A program made the translations under genes and the position numbers. The notes under the pieces are model-generated. The model was not told where the DNA came from. It saw nothing but the letters and a program-made list of their open reading frames with translations, and ran no database searches. Positions 57,391 to 64,000 of a DNA stretch of 64,000 nt are shown one piece after another (the stretch's first letter is position 1; every line of letters begins with the position of its first letter). Source of the stretch: Paenibacillus sp. ACRRX (lineage in GTDB: Bacteria > Bacillota > Bacilli > Paenibacillales > Paenibacillaceae); contig NZ_JAKRNK010000009.1 in NCBI RefSeq assembly GCF_022346885.1, forward strand, positions 62,001 through 126,000. The letters run 5' to 3'.

Positions 57391-57783
57391 TGTAAATCAT
57401 CTCACTTCATGTAATCGTAATGCTTGGGTGTTAATACAAGCTGTCGTGCATTCATCATGTAGGGATTGTGTAATGGTTAATTGCCATGAAAAAAATTTTA
57501 ATTATTTAATCCTTTGTCATGAAAAAAATTTTAGTGGATATCCCTATCATAGCGAAGAAAATAGGTGCGTGCAAGTGAATTCCATCATTGTTTCATAACC
57601 GTCAAATATAGGGTACCCGTTCATAGGAACTTCACCATATAAAGGTTGTGATAGATTGGTTTGTGTAAATTTACTTTTGCATATTCTAACAATTGCGCGA
57701 AGTATGCACGCCATACAAACTGCTTGGCGCATACAAGTAAAAACAGTCATGGGCTGCTTCTTTGCATCCCATTTTTCGTAGAC
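57391..57783. other. Intergenic region between the nag operon and the AraC gene
   Basis: No gene seen. It contains the operator-like repeats at 57485-57533 and A+T-rich sequence that must hold the minus-strand nag promoter. The remainder (57540-57783) lies between the repeats and the AraC stop and shows no terminator with a T-run. Confidence 0.4.
57485..57533. repeat. Two 16-bp direct repeats, candidate RpiR operators
   Basis: CATGAAAAAAATTTTA occurs at 57485-57500 and again at 57518-57533, exactly 33 bases apart, which is about three helical turns. The A-tract/T-tract core is similar to operators of RpiR/MurR regulators. They lie 95-145 bases upstream of the rpiR start. Confidence 0.6.
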
Positions 57784-58638
57784 TTACTGGCCATCTTGAA
57801 ATTGACGCTGCTCACGGAATTGCTTGGGAGATAGGCCTAGTCGATTGCGGAATGTCCGGTGGAAATAGGAATAGCTCTGAAACCCGCACATCTCGGCTAT
57901 TTGTTCTAACGACATGTAGCCATGCAAAATACGTTCACACGCCATACTTATCCGCACTTCAATTGCGTAGTCCATAATAGATTGTTGGAAGACGTCCTTG
58001 AATAAATGAGAAGCGCGTGATGCACTAACCTGAACAGACTCGGCGACATCTTGTATGCTGAAGCTTTCCGTTGCGTTGATCTCAATATATTGCTTCATGC
58101 GATGTGCAAGTTGTGTGGTCCGATCGTCAAGGCTATTCATATGCGGGTGCTGTAAGGCACGCTCGAACATAAGAAATAGTACAAATGTCAAATGTCTGAC
58201 AATATCGTTCATGTGATTTTCTGGCAGGCGCTGCTCCTGCATAATCTCACGCCATATGGCTAGCATTCGATCATCAATTGCGTGATTGGATAACCAAGGA
58301 GGTTGATGGTCCAACCACCATTTCTCTATCCAAGGTCCATTAACCATCATATAGTAATCGAGGCTGTGCACCTTCGTCATGGTCTCCATGGTTTCGGGAT
58401 CTTTGTATCCGATTTTGAGGTCATAGTGCTGCTTGGGGCCAAGCATAATCATCTGTCCGGGCAATATCGGGACATACTGATCATGTGTTCGAATATGAGC
58501 GCTTCCCTCAAGCTGAATACGAATAATGTAATGTTTCAGCGATGGAATAACAAGGCTAAGCGGTTTACGATGACGGGCGTATCCAGCATGCAGAATGGGG
58601 AATTGCTGCTCCATTTGATTATGTGCATTTTTGCTCAA
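57784..58638 (-). CDS. AraC family transcription regulator
   Basis: 284 aa. The N-terminal cupin-like effector domain (residues about 20-160, e.g. SLVIPSLKHYIIRIQLEGSA and YVPILPGQMIMLGPKQHYDL) precedes the paired helix-turn-helix domain (FSIQDVAESVQVSASRASHL and LEQIAEMCGFQSYSYFHRTF, ending FRNRLGLSPKQFREQ). TTG start at 58638 with AAAAGGAGCTG upstream. It is divergent from the sugar operon starting at 58832 and probably its activator, binding the roughly 190-base region between. The inducer is unknown. Confidence 0.92.
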   Translation of the reverse strand: MSKNAHNQMEQQFPILHAGYARHRKPLSLVIPSLKHYIIRIQLEGSAHIRTHDQYVPILPGQMIMLGPKQHYDLKIGYKDPETMETMTKVHSLDYYMMVNGPWIEKWWLDHQPPWLSNHAIDDRMLAIWREIMQEQRLPENHMNDIVRHLTFVLFLMFERALQHPHMNSLDDRTTQLAHRMKQYIEINATESFSIQDVAESVQVSASRASHLFKDVFQQSIMDYAIEVRISMACERILHGYMSLEQIAEMCGFQSYSYFHRTFRNRLGLSPKQFREQRQFQDGQ

Positions 58639-58831
58639 AGTCAGCAGCTCCTTTTTACAATAGGTTAAGCTGGATTATATCATAAACAGCAGAATTGTTC
58701 ATGTTAGTGCGATATACTTCATTCCCATATGCCTACAGGTATGACACAATGAAACCGTTCTATTGAAAACCTTTTCAAAGCATGGTTATGGAATGACCAA
58801 CACAAATACATTGAGTATCGAGGTGGACATT

Positions 58832-59596
58832 ATGCGTATTGGTTTGCAATTGTATACAGTCCGTGATGAGACAGAGCGCGATTTTGTTGGCACGTTGGAA
58901 CGTATTGCAGATATGGGCTATGAAGGTGTAGAACTGGCGGGTTACGGTGGTTTATCGCCTGACGAAATGAAAAATACATTATCACGCTTGGGCTTGGCAG
59001 CTGTAGGCAGCCATATTAGCTTGGAGCAGCTTACTGATAATTTAGATGAGCATATTAAGATGAACTTGGCGATTGGCAGTTCCTATCTGATTTGTCCTTG
59101 GCTGCCGAAGGAACAATATGATTCTTTGGAAGCATTGGATGTTACGATGGGCAAACTGAAGCAAGCAGCGGAGCGGCTTCAGTCATACGGATTGCGTCTC
59201 GGTTACCACAACCATGACTTTGAGTTTACGACAATGGTGGAAGGGAAGACGGTATTTGAGCGTATTTTTGATGCGCTGCCAGCTTCACTATTAATACAAG
59301 AACTTGACGTGTGCTGGGTGCAATATAGCGGGAATAAACCAGTAGAGTGGATGGAGAAATATGCCGAGCGTCTGCCGCTCGTTCACTTTAAAGATTTGGC
59401 GCGCACGCCTGAAGGTGCTCCGATTACGGTTGAGCTTGGCAAAGGGGAGCTTGATCTTACGGCAATTGCTAAGGCGGCCAGTAATATAGGTGCCGAATGG
59501 TTAATCGTGGAGCAAGACGTCACGCAGCGCGGCTCATTGGAAAGCGTAGAAGCAAGCTTGGGCTGGATTACCGCTAACTTGAAAGGCTTGAATTAG
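58832..59596 (+). CDS. Sugar phosphate isomerase/epimerase-like TIM barrel protein
   Basis: 254 aa, xylose-isomerase-like fold (AP_endonuc_2). MRIGLQLYTVRDETERDFVG at the start, GYEGVELAGYGGLSPDEMKN, then GYHNHDFEFTTMVEGKTVFE with metal-binding His/Glu residues and PLVHFKDLARTPEG near the end. GAGGTGG sets ATG 58832; the longer frame from 58763 has no ribosome site. First gene of the five-gene operon. Members act on keto- or inosose-type sugars (IolE/IolI-like) or as lyases of 3-keto sugars; the exact reaction is not deducible. Confidence 0.85.
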   Translation: MRIGLQLYTVRDETERDFVGTLERIADMGYEGVELAGYGGLSPDEMKNTLSRLGLAAVGSHISLEQLTDNLDEHIKMNLAIGSSYLICPWLPKEQYDSLEALDVTMGKLKQAAERLQSYGLRLGYHNHDFEFTTMVEGKTVFERIFDALPASLLIQELDVCWVQYSGNKPVEWMEKYAERLPLVHFKDLARTPEGAPITVELGKGELDLTAIAKAASNIGAEWLIVEQDVTQRGSLESVEASLGWITANLKGLN

Positions 59597-59653
59597 CTTT
59601 AACCAACAATTCTGAATAAATATGAAGCCGTAAATAATGAGGAGGAATTTATT

Positions 59654-60736
59654 ATGACTAAAGTATATCGCATCGCAATTATTGGCTGTGGCGGCATTGC
59701 TAACGGCAAACATATGCCATCGCTGGCAAAGCAGTCGAATGCTGAAATGGTTGCCTTTTGCGACGTTGTGGAAGAGCGCGCTGTTGAGGCAAAGGCGAAG
59801 TACGGCAAAGAAGACGCTAAAGTATACACCGATTATCAGGAAGTGCTAGCGGACAAGTCGATTGATATCGTTCATGTTTGTACGCCAAATGACTCCCATG
59901 CGGAAATTACAATCGCTGCATTGGAAAGCGACAAGCACGTCATGTGTGAGAAGCCTATGGCCAAAACATCGGAAGACGCCCGCCGAATGGTAGAAGCAGC
60001 AGAACGTACAGGAAAGAAGCTGACGATTGGTTATAACAACCGTTTCCGTGCAGATAGTCAATACTTGAAAAAAGTATGTGAGGACGGAACTTTAGGTGAG
60101 GTTTATTATGCGAAGGCGCATGCAATTCGCCGACGTGCTGTTCCAACTTGGGGCGTGTTCCTTGACGAAGAGAAGCAAGGCGGAGGTCCGCTTATCGATA
60201 TTGGCACACACGCCCTCGACCTGACGCTATGGATGATGGACAATTATGAGCCGAAGGTTGTGCTAGGCACTTCATATCATAAGTTGGGCCAGAAGGAGAA
60301 CGCAGCTAACGCATGGGGGCCATGGGACCCGCAAAAGTTTACGGTTGAAGATTCTGCCTTTGGTATGATTGTGATGAAAAATGGTGCGACGATAGTGCTT
60401 GAATCCAGTTGGGCGTTAAACACGACACAAATAGGAGAAGCCAAGTGTACGCTGAGCGGTACAGAAGGCGGGGCAGATATGTGGGATGGCCTTTCCATTA
60501 ATGGGGAGAAGCACAGTCGTCTTTATGAGCAGAAGATTGAATTGAATTCCGGCGGTGTTGCCTTCTATGACGGCGAGACGGAGAAAGATACGGATTTGGA
60601 AATGCGTTTGTGGCTGGAAGCCATAGATCAAGATAAAGACCCTGTAGTGACGCCTAAGCAGGCATGTGTTGTATCTGAGCTGTTGGAGGCTATTTATGAG
60701 TCGGCTCGTACAGGCAAAGCCGTTTATTTTGAATAA
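59654..60736 (+). CDS. Gfo/Idh/MocA family NAD(P)-dependent sugar oxidoreductase
   Basis: 360 aa. N-terminal Rossmann domain with RIAIIGCGGIANGKHMPSLA, VHVCTPNDSHAEITIAALES and the family EKP motif in VMCEKPMAKTSEDARRMVEA (about residues 96-100). The C-terminal beta-sheet domain carries GGGPLIDIGTHALDLTLWMM with catalytic Asp and His. It oxidises or reduces a cyclic polyol or glycoside. ATG 59654 follows GAGGAGG. Together with its paralogue at 62753 and two TIM-barrel isomerases it suggests oxidation to a keto sugar followed by rearrangement or cleavage. Confidence 0.92.
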   Translation: MTKVYRIAIIGCGGIANGKHMPSLAKQSNAEMVAFCDVVEERAVEAKAKYGKEDAKVYTDYQEVLADKSIDIVHVCTPNDSHAEITIAALESDKHVMCEKPMAKTSEDARRMVEAAERTGKKLTIGYNNRFRADSQYLKKVCEDGTLGEVYYAKAHAIRRRAVPTWGVFLDEEKQGGGPLIDIGTHALDLTLWMMDNYEPKVVLGTSYHKLGQKENAANAWGPWDPQKFTVEDSAFGMIVMKNGATIVLESSWALNTTQIGEAKCTLSGTEGGADMWDGLSINGEKHSRLYEQKIELNSGGVAFYDGETEKDTDLEMRLWLEAIDQDKDPVVTPKQACVVSELLEAIYESARTGKAVYFE

Positions 60737-60819
60737 AAGGGTTATAAAATGCACAGTTCTTCAAGTAATAGATAAGTTGTGAACAAACTCTAAATCTGCA
60801 ATTGTAAGGAGGATGTAAA

Positions 60820-61788
60820 ATGAAATTAGGTGTATTTTTAGTTCTATATGGACAATTATCGCTTGAAGAAGCATTGGATACAGTAGCAGCAAAAGGGATT
60901 GAAGCTGTTGAGATCGGTACAGGCGGCTATCCAGGTAACAAACATTGCAATCCGCACGAGTTGTTGGCGGATACTGCAAAGCTGGAAGCTTTCCGTACAG
61001 CAGTTGACTCTCGCGGGCTGACTATTAGTGCGCTCAGCTGCCATGGCAACCCGCTTCACCCGCAGAAAGATATTGCTAAGTCGTTCCATGATGATTTTAT
61101 GGCAACGCTTGACTTGGCAGCCAAGCTGGGTGTGTCAGTCGTAAATGGCTTCTCCGGCTGTCCTGGCGATCATGAGGATGCAAAGTATCCAAACTGGCCA
61201 GTTGCGCCTTGGCCAAATGATTTTAAGGAAGTGCTTGATTGGCAGTGGTCCGAGAAAGTGATTCCTTATTGGAAGGAAGTTGGACAGTATGCCGCAGAGC
61301 GGGGCATTAAGATTGGCCTCGAATTGCATGGGGGCTTCTCTGTCCATTCCCCAGGAACGCTTCTGCGCTTGCGTGAAGCAGTGGGTGACGTTATTGGGGC
61401 CAATCTGGACCCGAGTCACATGTGGTGGCAAGGGATTGATCCGGTGCAGGCGATTCGTATTCTGGGGCGCGAGCAGGCGATCCATCACTTCCATGCGAAG
61501 GATACTACGATTGATCCGGTTAACGTAAACATGCATGGGATTACGGACATGCAGCCGTATACCAACATGCTGGATCGCGCATGGCAGTTCCGTACGGTAG
61601 GCTACGGTCATGATGCCAAGACGTGGGCGGATATTATTAGTGCGCTTCGTTTAGTTGGTTATGACTATGTTGTTAGCATTGAGCATGAGGACGGGCTTAT
61701 GTCGATAGATGAAGGATTTACGAAGGCGGTTCAAGCTTTGCAGCCGATCTTGATGAAAGAGCCGTTAGGCGAGATGTGGTGGGTGTAA
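60820..61788 (+). CDS. Sugar phosphate isomerase/epimerase-like TIM barrel protein
   Basis: 322 aa, xylose-isomerase-like barrel, longer than the one at 58832. GVFLVLYGQLSLEEALDTVA, AVEIGTGGYPGNKHCNPHEL, SALSCHGNPLHPQKD, GIKIGLELHGGFSVHSPGTL, ANLDPSHMWWQGIDP and IHHFHAKDTTIDP give the metal-binding Glu, Asp, His residues of the fold. VSIEHEDGLMSIDEGFTKAV closes the barrel. ATG 60820 follows AAGGAGG. Function is likely keto-sugar isomerase or lyase in the pathway. After it lies a GC-rich hairpin (about 61825-61853) before the next gene, without T-run. Confidence 0.88.
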   Translation: MKLGVFLVLYGQLSLEEALDTVAAKGIEAVEIGTGGYPGNKHCNPHELLADTAKLEAFRTAVDSRGLTISALSCHGNPLHPQKDIAKSFHDDFMATLDLAAKLGVSVVNGFSGCPGDHEDAKYPNWPVAPWPNDFKEVLDWQWSEKVIPYWKEVGQYAAERGIKIGLELHGGFSVHSPGTLLRLREAVGDVIGANLDPSHMWWQGIDPVQAIRILGREQAIHHFHAKDTTIDPVNVNMHGITDMQPYTNMLDRAWQFRTVGYGHDAKTWADIISALRLVGYDYVVSIEHEDGLMSIDEGFTKAVQALQPILMKEPLGEMWWV

Positions 61789-61937
61789 GCAGCTTTATTG
61801 TTGTTCAACCTGCGTACTTGGCAACGGGGCGGCAGCTTGATGTGCGCTGCCCCAACTCCCTGATAGTTGATTGGATCAACAAACCTAAGCCGACTTACTT
61901 GGAAATGAACATTGGACACTAAAGGAGAGAAGACATC

Positions 61938-62660
61938 ATGACACAACTATTGACTGTAACCGTGTGGAACGAATATCGCCACGAGCACCGCAATCCGACA
62001 GTTGCCAACATTTATCCTAAAGGCATTCACGGTGCAATCGGCGAGCCGCTTGAAGCGAACTATCGCGTTCAGTATGCTACGTTGGACATGCCTGAGCATG
62101 GACTGACTGAACAGGTGCTAAATGATACGGACGTGCTGATCTGGTGGGGCCATATGGCACACGGTGAAGTGAGCGACGAGGTAGTCGAGCGTGTATATAA
62201 CCGTGTTATGCACGGTATGGGCTTAATCGTACTGCACTCAGGTCATTTCTCGAAAATATTCAAAAAGCTAATGGGTACTTCATGCGATTTGAAATGGCGT
62301 GAAGCTAATGATAAGGAGCGTCTGTGGGTTGTAGCTCCGGGCCATCCGATCGTAGAGGGAATCGGCGAGTACTTCGAGCTTCCAGAAGAAGAAATGTACG
62401 GAGAGCATTTTGATATTCCACAGCCAGATGAACTGGTGCTTGTAAGCTGGTTCACTGGTGGAGAGGTGTTCCGAAGTGGCTGCTGCTACAAGCGGGGGAT
62501 GGGCAAAGTATTCTACTTCCGCCCAGGACACGAAACGTATCCTACTTACTACAATGAGAACGTACTGCGCATCATCCGCAATGCGGTTGAATGGACGAAG
62601 CCATCTACGCGTCCTTATCCGTCTTATGGCAATGCACAGCCAATTGAGCCGTTGAACTAA
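61938..62660 (+). CDS. ThuA-like protein (trehalose utilisation family)
   Basis: 240 aa, class I glutamine amidotransferase-like fold of the ThuA family. [40 protein letters not shown] and [20 protein letters not shown] are typical; [20 protein letters not shown] is the conserved C-terminal block. In Rhizobiaceae ThuA and a Gfo/Idh/MocA partner ThuB oxidise trehalose-type disaccharides to 3-keto products. Pairing here with two such oxidoreductases supports a 3-keto-glycoside route, although the substrate is not shown. ATG 61938 follows AAAGGAGAG. Confidence 0.88.
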   Translation: MTQLLTVTVWNEYRHEHRNPTVANIYPKGIHGAIGEPLEANYRVQYATLDMPEHGLTEQVLNDTDVLIWWGHMAHGEVSDEVVERVYNRVMHGMGLIVLHSGHFSKIFKKLMGTSCDLKWREANDKERLWVVAPGHPIVEGIGEYFELPEEEMYGEHFDIPQPDELVLVSWFTGGEVFRSGCCYKRGMGKVFYFRPGHETYPTYYNENVLRIIRNAVEWTKPSTRPYPSYGNAQPIEPLN

Positions 62661-62686
62661 ACGGTCTATAATTAAGAATATAACGT

Positions 62687-62722
62687 ACGGCTCACATGTG
62701 AATAACATAGTTGAGCCGTCTT
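62687..62722 (+). terminator. Hairpin between the ThuA-like gene and the last oxidoreductase
   Basis: Perfect 8-bp stem ACGGCTCA (62687-62694) with TGAGCCGT (62712-62719) followed by CTTT. The T-run is short, so partial termination or mRNA processing is as likely as full termination. Confidence 0.45.
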
Positions 62723-62752
62723 TACTATGAAGAGACGGGAAGTGACCTGACG

Positions 62753-63844
62753 ATGACAGAACAACTTACAGTGAAGCCACTTCGTGTGGGGGTCGTATCT
62801 ACAGGCGGTATATTTCGCGGCGCTCATATGCCAGCATTTGTTGCTAATCCTTATACAGAGATCGTAGCTGTATGTGATCCGCATAAATCATCTGCGTGCG
62901 AGGTGGCAGATGAACTAGGCCAAGTTCGTGTGTACACGGAGTGGCAGGAAATGTTGGAACGTGAGGATTTGGATATTATTGATATATGTTCACCGAACTA
63001 TTTGCATGCGACGGTAGCGATCGCTGCATTGGAGCATGGCTTCCATGTGTTTTGTGAGAAGCCTGATGCCATTTCGCCAGAAGAAGCGATAAAGATGCAG
63101 GAAGCGGCGGAACGTTCAGGCAAGGTGCTTATGGTTATGCGCAACAATCGCTTTCGACCGCGTTCCCGTTTTTTGAAGCAGTGGATTAATGACGGTGGTG
63201 CAGGTGAGCTATATACAGGGCGCTGCGGTTGGCTGCGGCGCAAGGGCATTCCGGGCAAAGGCGGTTGGTTTACGACAAAGTCGATGTCTGGCGGCGGCCC
63301 GCTAATTGACCTTGGCGTGCATATGATTGACTTGGCCGTATGGTTGATGGGCAATCCGAAGCCGATTTCTGTAACTGGAGCAACATACAGCCACTTCGGT
63401 CAAGCACACATCAAAGGTGAGACCCGTGTAGTCGAAGGCAACACGTATGATGTGGAGGACCTGGCTACGGGCTTTATTCGCTTTGATAATGGTGCTACGC
63501 TGCAGGTAGAGGTAAGCTGGGCCTCTCATATTGAGCAGGACGAGCTGTTCGTGGAGATGCGTGGGACCAAGGCTGGCTTCAGTTTGAAGAACGAGGAGTT
63601 CAAGCTGTTTACGGATATGGCGGGGGAACCGCTGAATCAAATGCCGCAAGTTCCGATGGGCGGTTGGGGACATCAAGAGAACGTGAATCATTTTGTCGAT
63701 GTCGTCCGCGGCGTGGTAGAGCCGGACTTTACGCCGGATCAGGGCATTGATATGATTCGAATTCTCGATGCGATGTATCGCTCTGCCAAGGAAGGGCGCG
63801 AGATTCGACTGGATGTGGATACGCTAGGCGCTGATTTAGCATAA
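62753..63844 (+). CDS. Gfo/Idh/MocA family oxidoreductase (second copy)
   Basis: 363 aa. Rossmann start LRVGVVSTGGIFRGAHMPAF, then DLDIIDICSPNYLHATVAIA, the EKP motif FCEKPDAISPEEAIKMQEAA and the catalytic block GGPLIDLGVHMIDLAVWLMG. It parallels the copy at 59654 but is clearly diverged and has MRNNRFRPRSRFLKQWINDG where the first has YNNRFRADSQ. ATG 62753 chosen with GGGAAGTGA upstream; the longer frame from 62711 runs through the hairpin arm and is rejected. Ends the operon before a strong terminator. Probably the ThuB-like partner of the ThuA-like protein. Confidence 0.92.
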   Translation: MTEQLTVKPLRVGVVSTGGIFRGAHMPAFVANPYTEIVAVCDPHKSSACEVADELGQVRVYTEWQEMLEREDLDIIDICSPNYLHATVAIAALEHGFHVFCEKPDAISPEEAIKMQEAAERSGKVLMVMRNNRFRPRSRFLKQWINDGGAGELYTGRCGWLRRKGIPGKGGWFTTKSMSGGGPLIDLGVHMIDLAVWLMGNPKPISVTGATYSHFGQAHIKGETRVVEGNTYDVEDLATGFIRFDNGATLQVEVSWASHIEQDELFVEMRGTKAGFSLKNEEFKLFTDMAGEPLNQMPQVPMGGWGHQENVNHFVDVVRGVVEPDFTPDQGIDMIRILDAMYRSAKEGREIRLDVDTLGADLA

Positions 63845-63870
63845 ATAAAACATATTAATATTAACTAGGG

Positions 63871-63905
63871 AGAAGCCTTGCGGTATTTGCAAGGCTTCTT
63901 TTTTC
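63871..63905 (+). terminator. Intrinsic terminator of the sugar operon
   Basis: Perfect 10-bp stem AGAAGCCTTG (63871-63880) with CAAGGCTTCT (63890-63899), 9-base loop, then TTTTTT. The remaining bases to 64000 hold no visible gene. Confidence 0.93.
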
Positions 63906-64000
63906 GTAGAACGTCTGTGACTCCTATTCCTATATAAGCACAAACTTGATTTATTTCTTAAAAGAACAGAATGTTCAACGATCATTCAACGACTGTGCAG

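Noticed and set aside
1..64000. tRNA, rRNA, CRISPR, transposase or phage genes
   Set aside because: No cloverleaf-type genes, rRNA segments, regularly spaced repeats, DDE transposase motifs or phage structural genes were seen on reading both strands.

Overview
The window looks like a chromosomal segment of an endospore-forming Firmicute, most likely Paenibacillaceae. The grounds are AGGAGG-type ribosome sites with frequent GTG and TTG starts, a near-identical GerE regulator, a GerA-type germination operon, a YhcN/YlaJ lipoprotein, a CgeB-like protein, a FapR-type operator and two ydaO-type c-di-AMP riboswitches. The genus is inferred, not proven. I saw no rRNA, tRNA, CRISPR array, insertion sequence or phage module.

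Layout. 1-8.5 kb: a spore-surface glycan locus with a GT2 glycosyltransferase, RmlA/RmlB (activated 6-deoxyhexose), a GT-D fold transferase, a second GT2, three small paralogous helical proteins, a stand-alone basic protein and a CgeB-like transferase. 8.9-17.5 kb: potassium homeostasis, with a TrkA-N-like protein and a kdp operon each behind its own c-di-AMP riboswitch, ending in a kinase-less, tandemly duplicated KdpD. 17.7-18.8 kb: an acyl-CoA dehydrogenase-like flavoprotein. 19.0-23.3 kb: a gerA-type operon (A, C, small D-like, B). 23.4-29.6 kb: a second glycan locus, with a GT4 carrying a very basic tail, an Fnl/Cap-like UDP-L-aminosugar pathway, an SDR and a GT2. 29.9-30.9 kb: two A+T-rich genes for secreted proteins of unknown role. 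31.0-48.2 kb: a large divergent cluster with a membrane TPR-like protein, a Zn-ribbon membrane protein, two von Willebrand A proteins, a tubulin-like protein, an 824-aa partner, a Zn-ribbon GTPase and a GAP1-like protein. 48.3-54.4 kb: two GT4 enzymes, two small unknown proteins, a FapR-controlled KAS III, a YhcN lipoprotein and GerE. 54.6-57.4 kb: rpiR-nagB-nagA for amino-sugar use. 57.8-63.8 kb: an AraC regulator divergent from a five-gene carbohydrate operon (two TIM-barrel isomerases, two Gfo/Idh/MocA oxidoreductases, one ThuA-like).

Two assemblies stand out as possible undescribed systems. First, at least three glycosyltransferases of unrelated folds (GT2, GT-D, CgeB-like) and a small stand-alone protein share an Arg/Lys-rich stretch followed by repeated Gly-aromatic-x-x tetrads; a GT4 at 23.4 kb carries only the basic part, at its C-terminus. 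This looks like a common docking or scaffold tag for building the spore surface. Second, the 31-48 kb cluster joins a tubulin-family NTPase, a GTPase with its GAP1-type partner and membrane-anchored vWA modules. This resembles GTPase-centred prokaryotic conflict/immunity gene sets known from comparative genomics, in an arrangement I do not recognise as characterised.

All domain calls rest on reading motifs in translated sequence; no database search was run.
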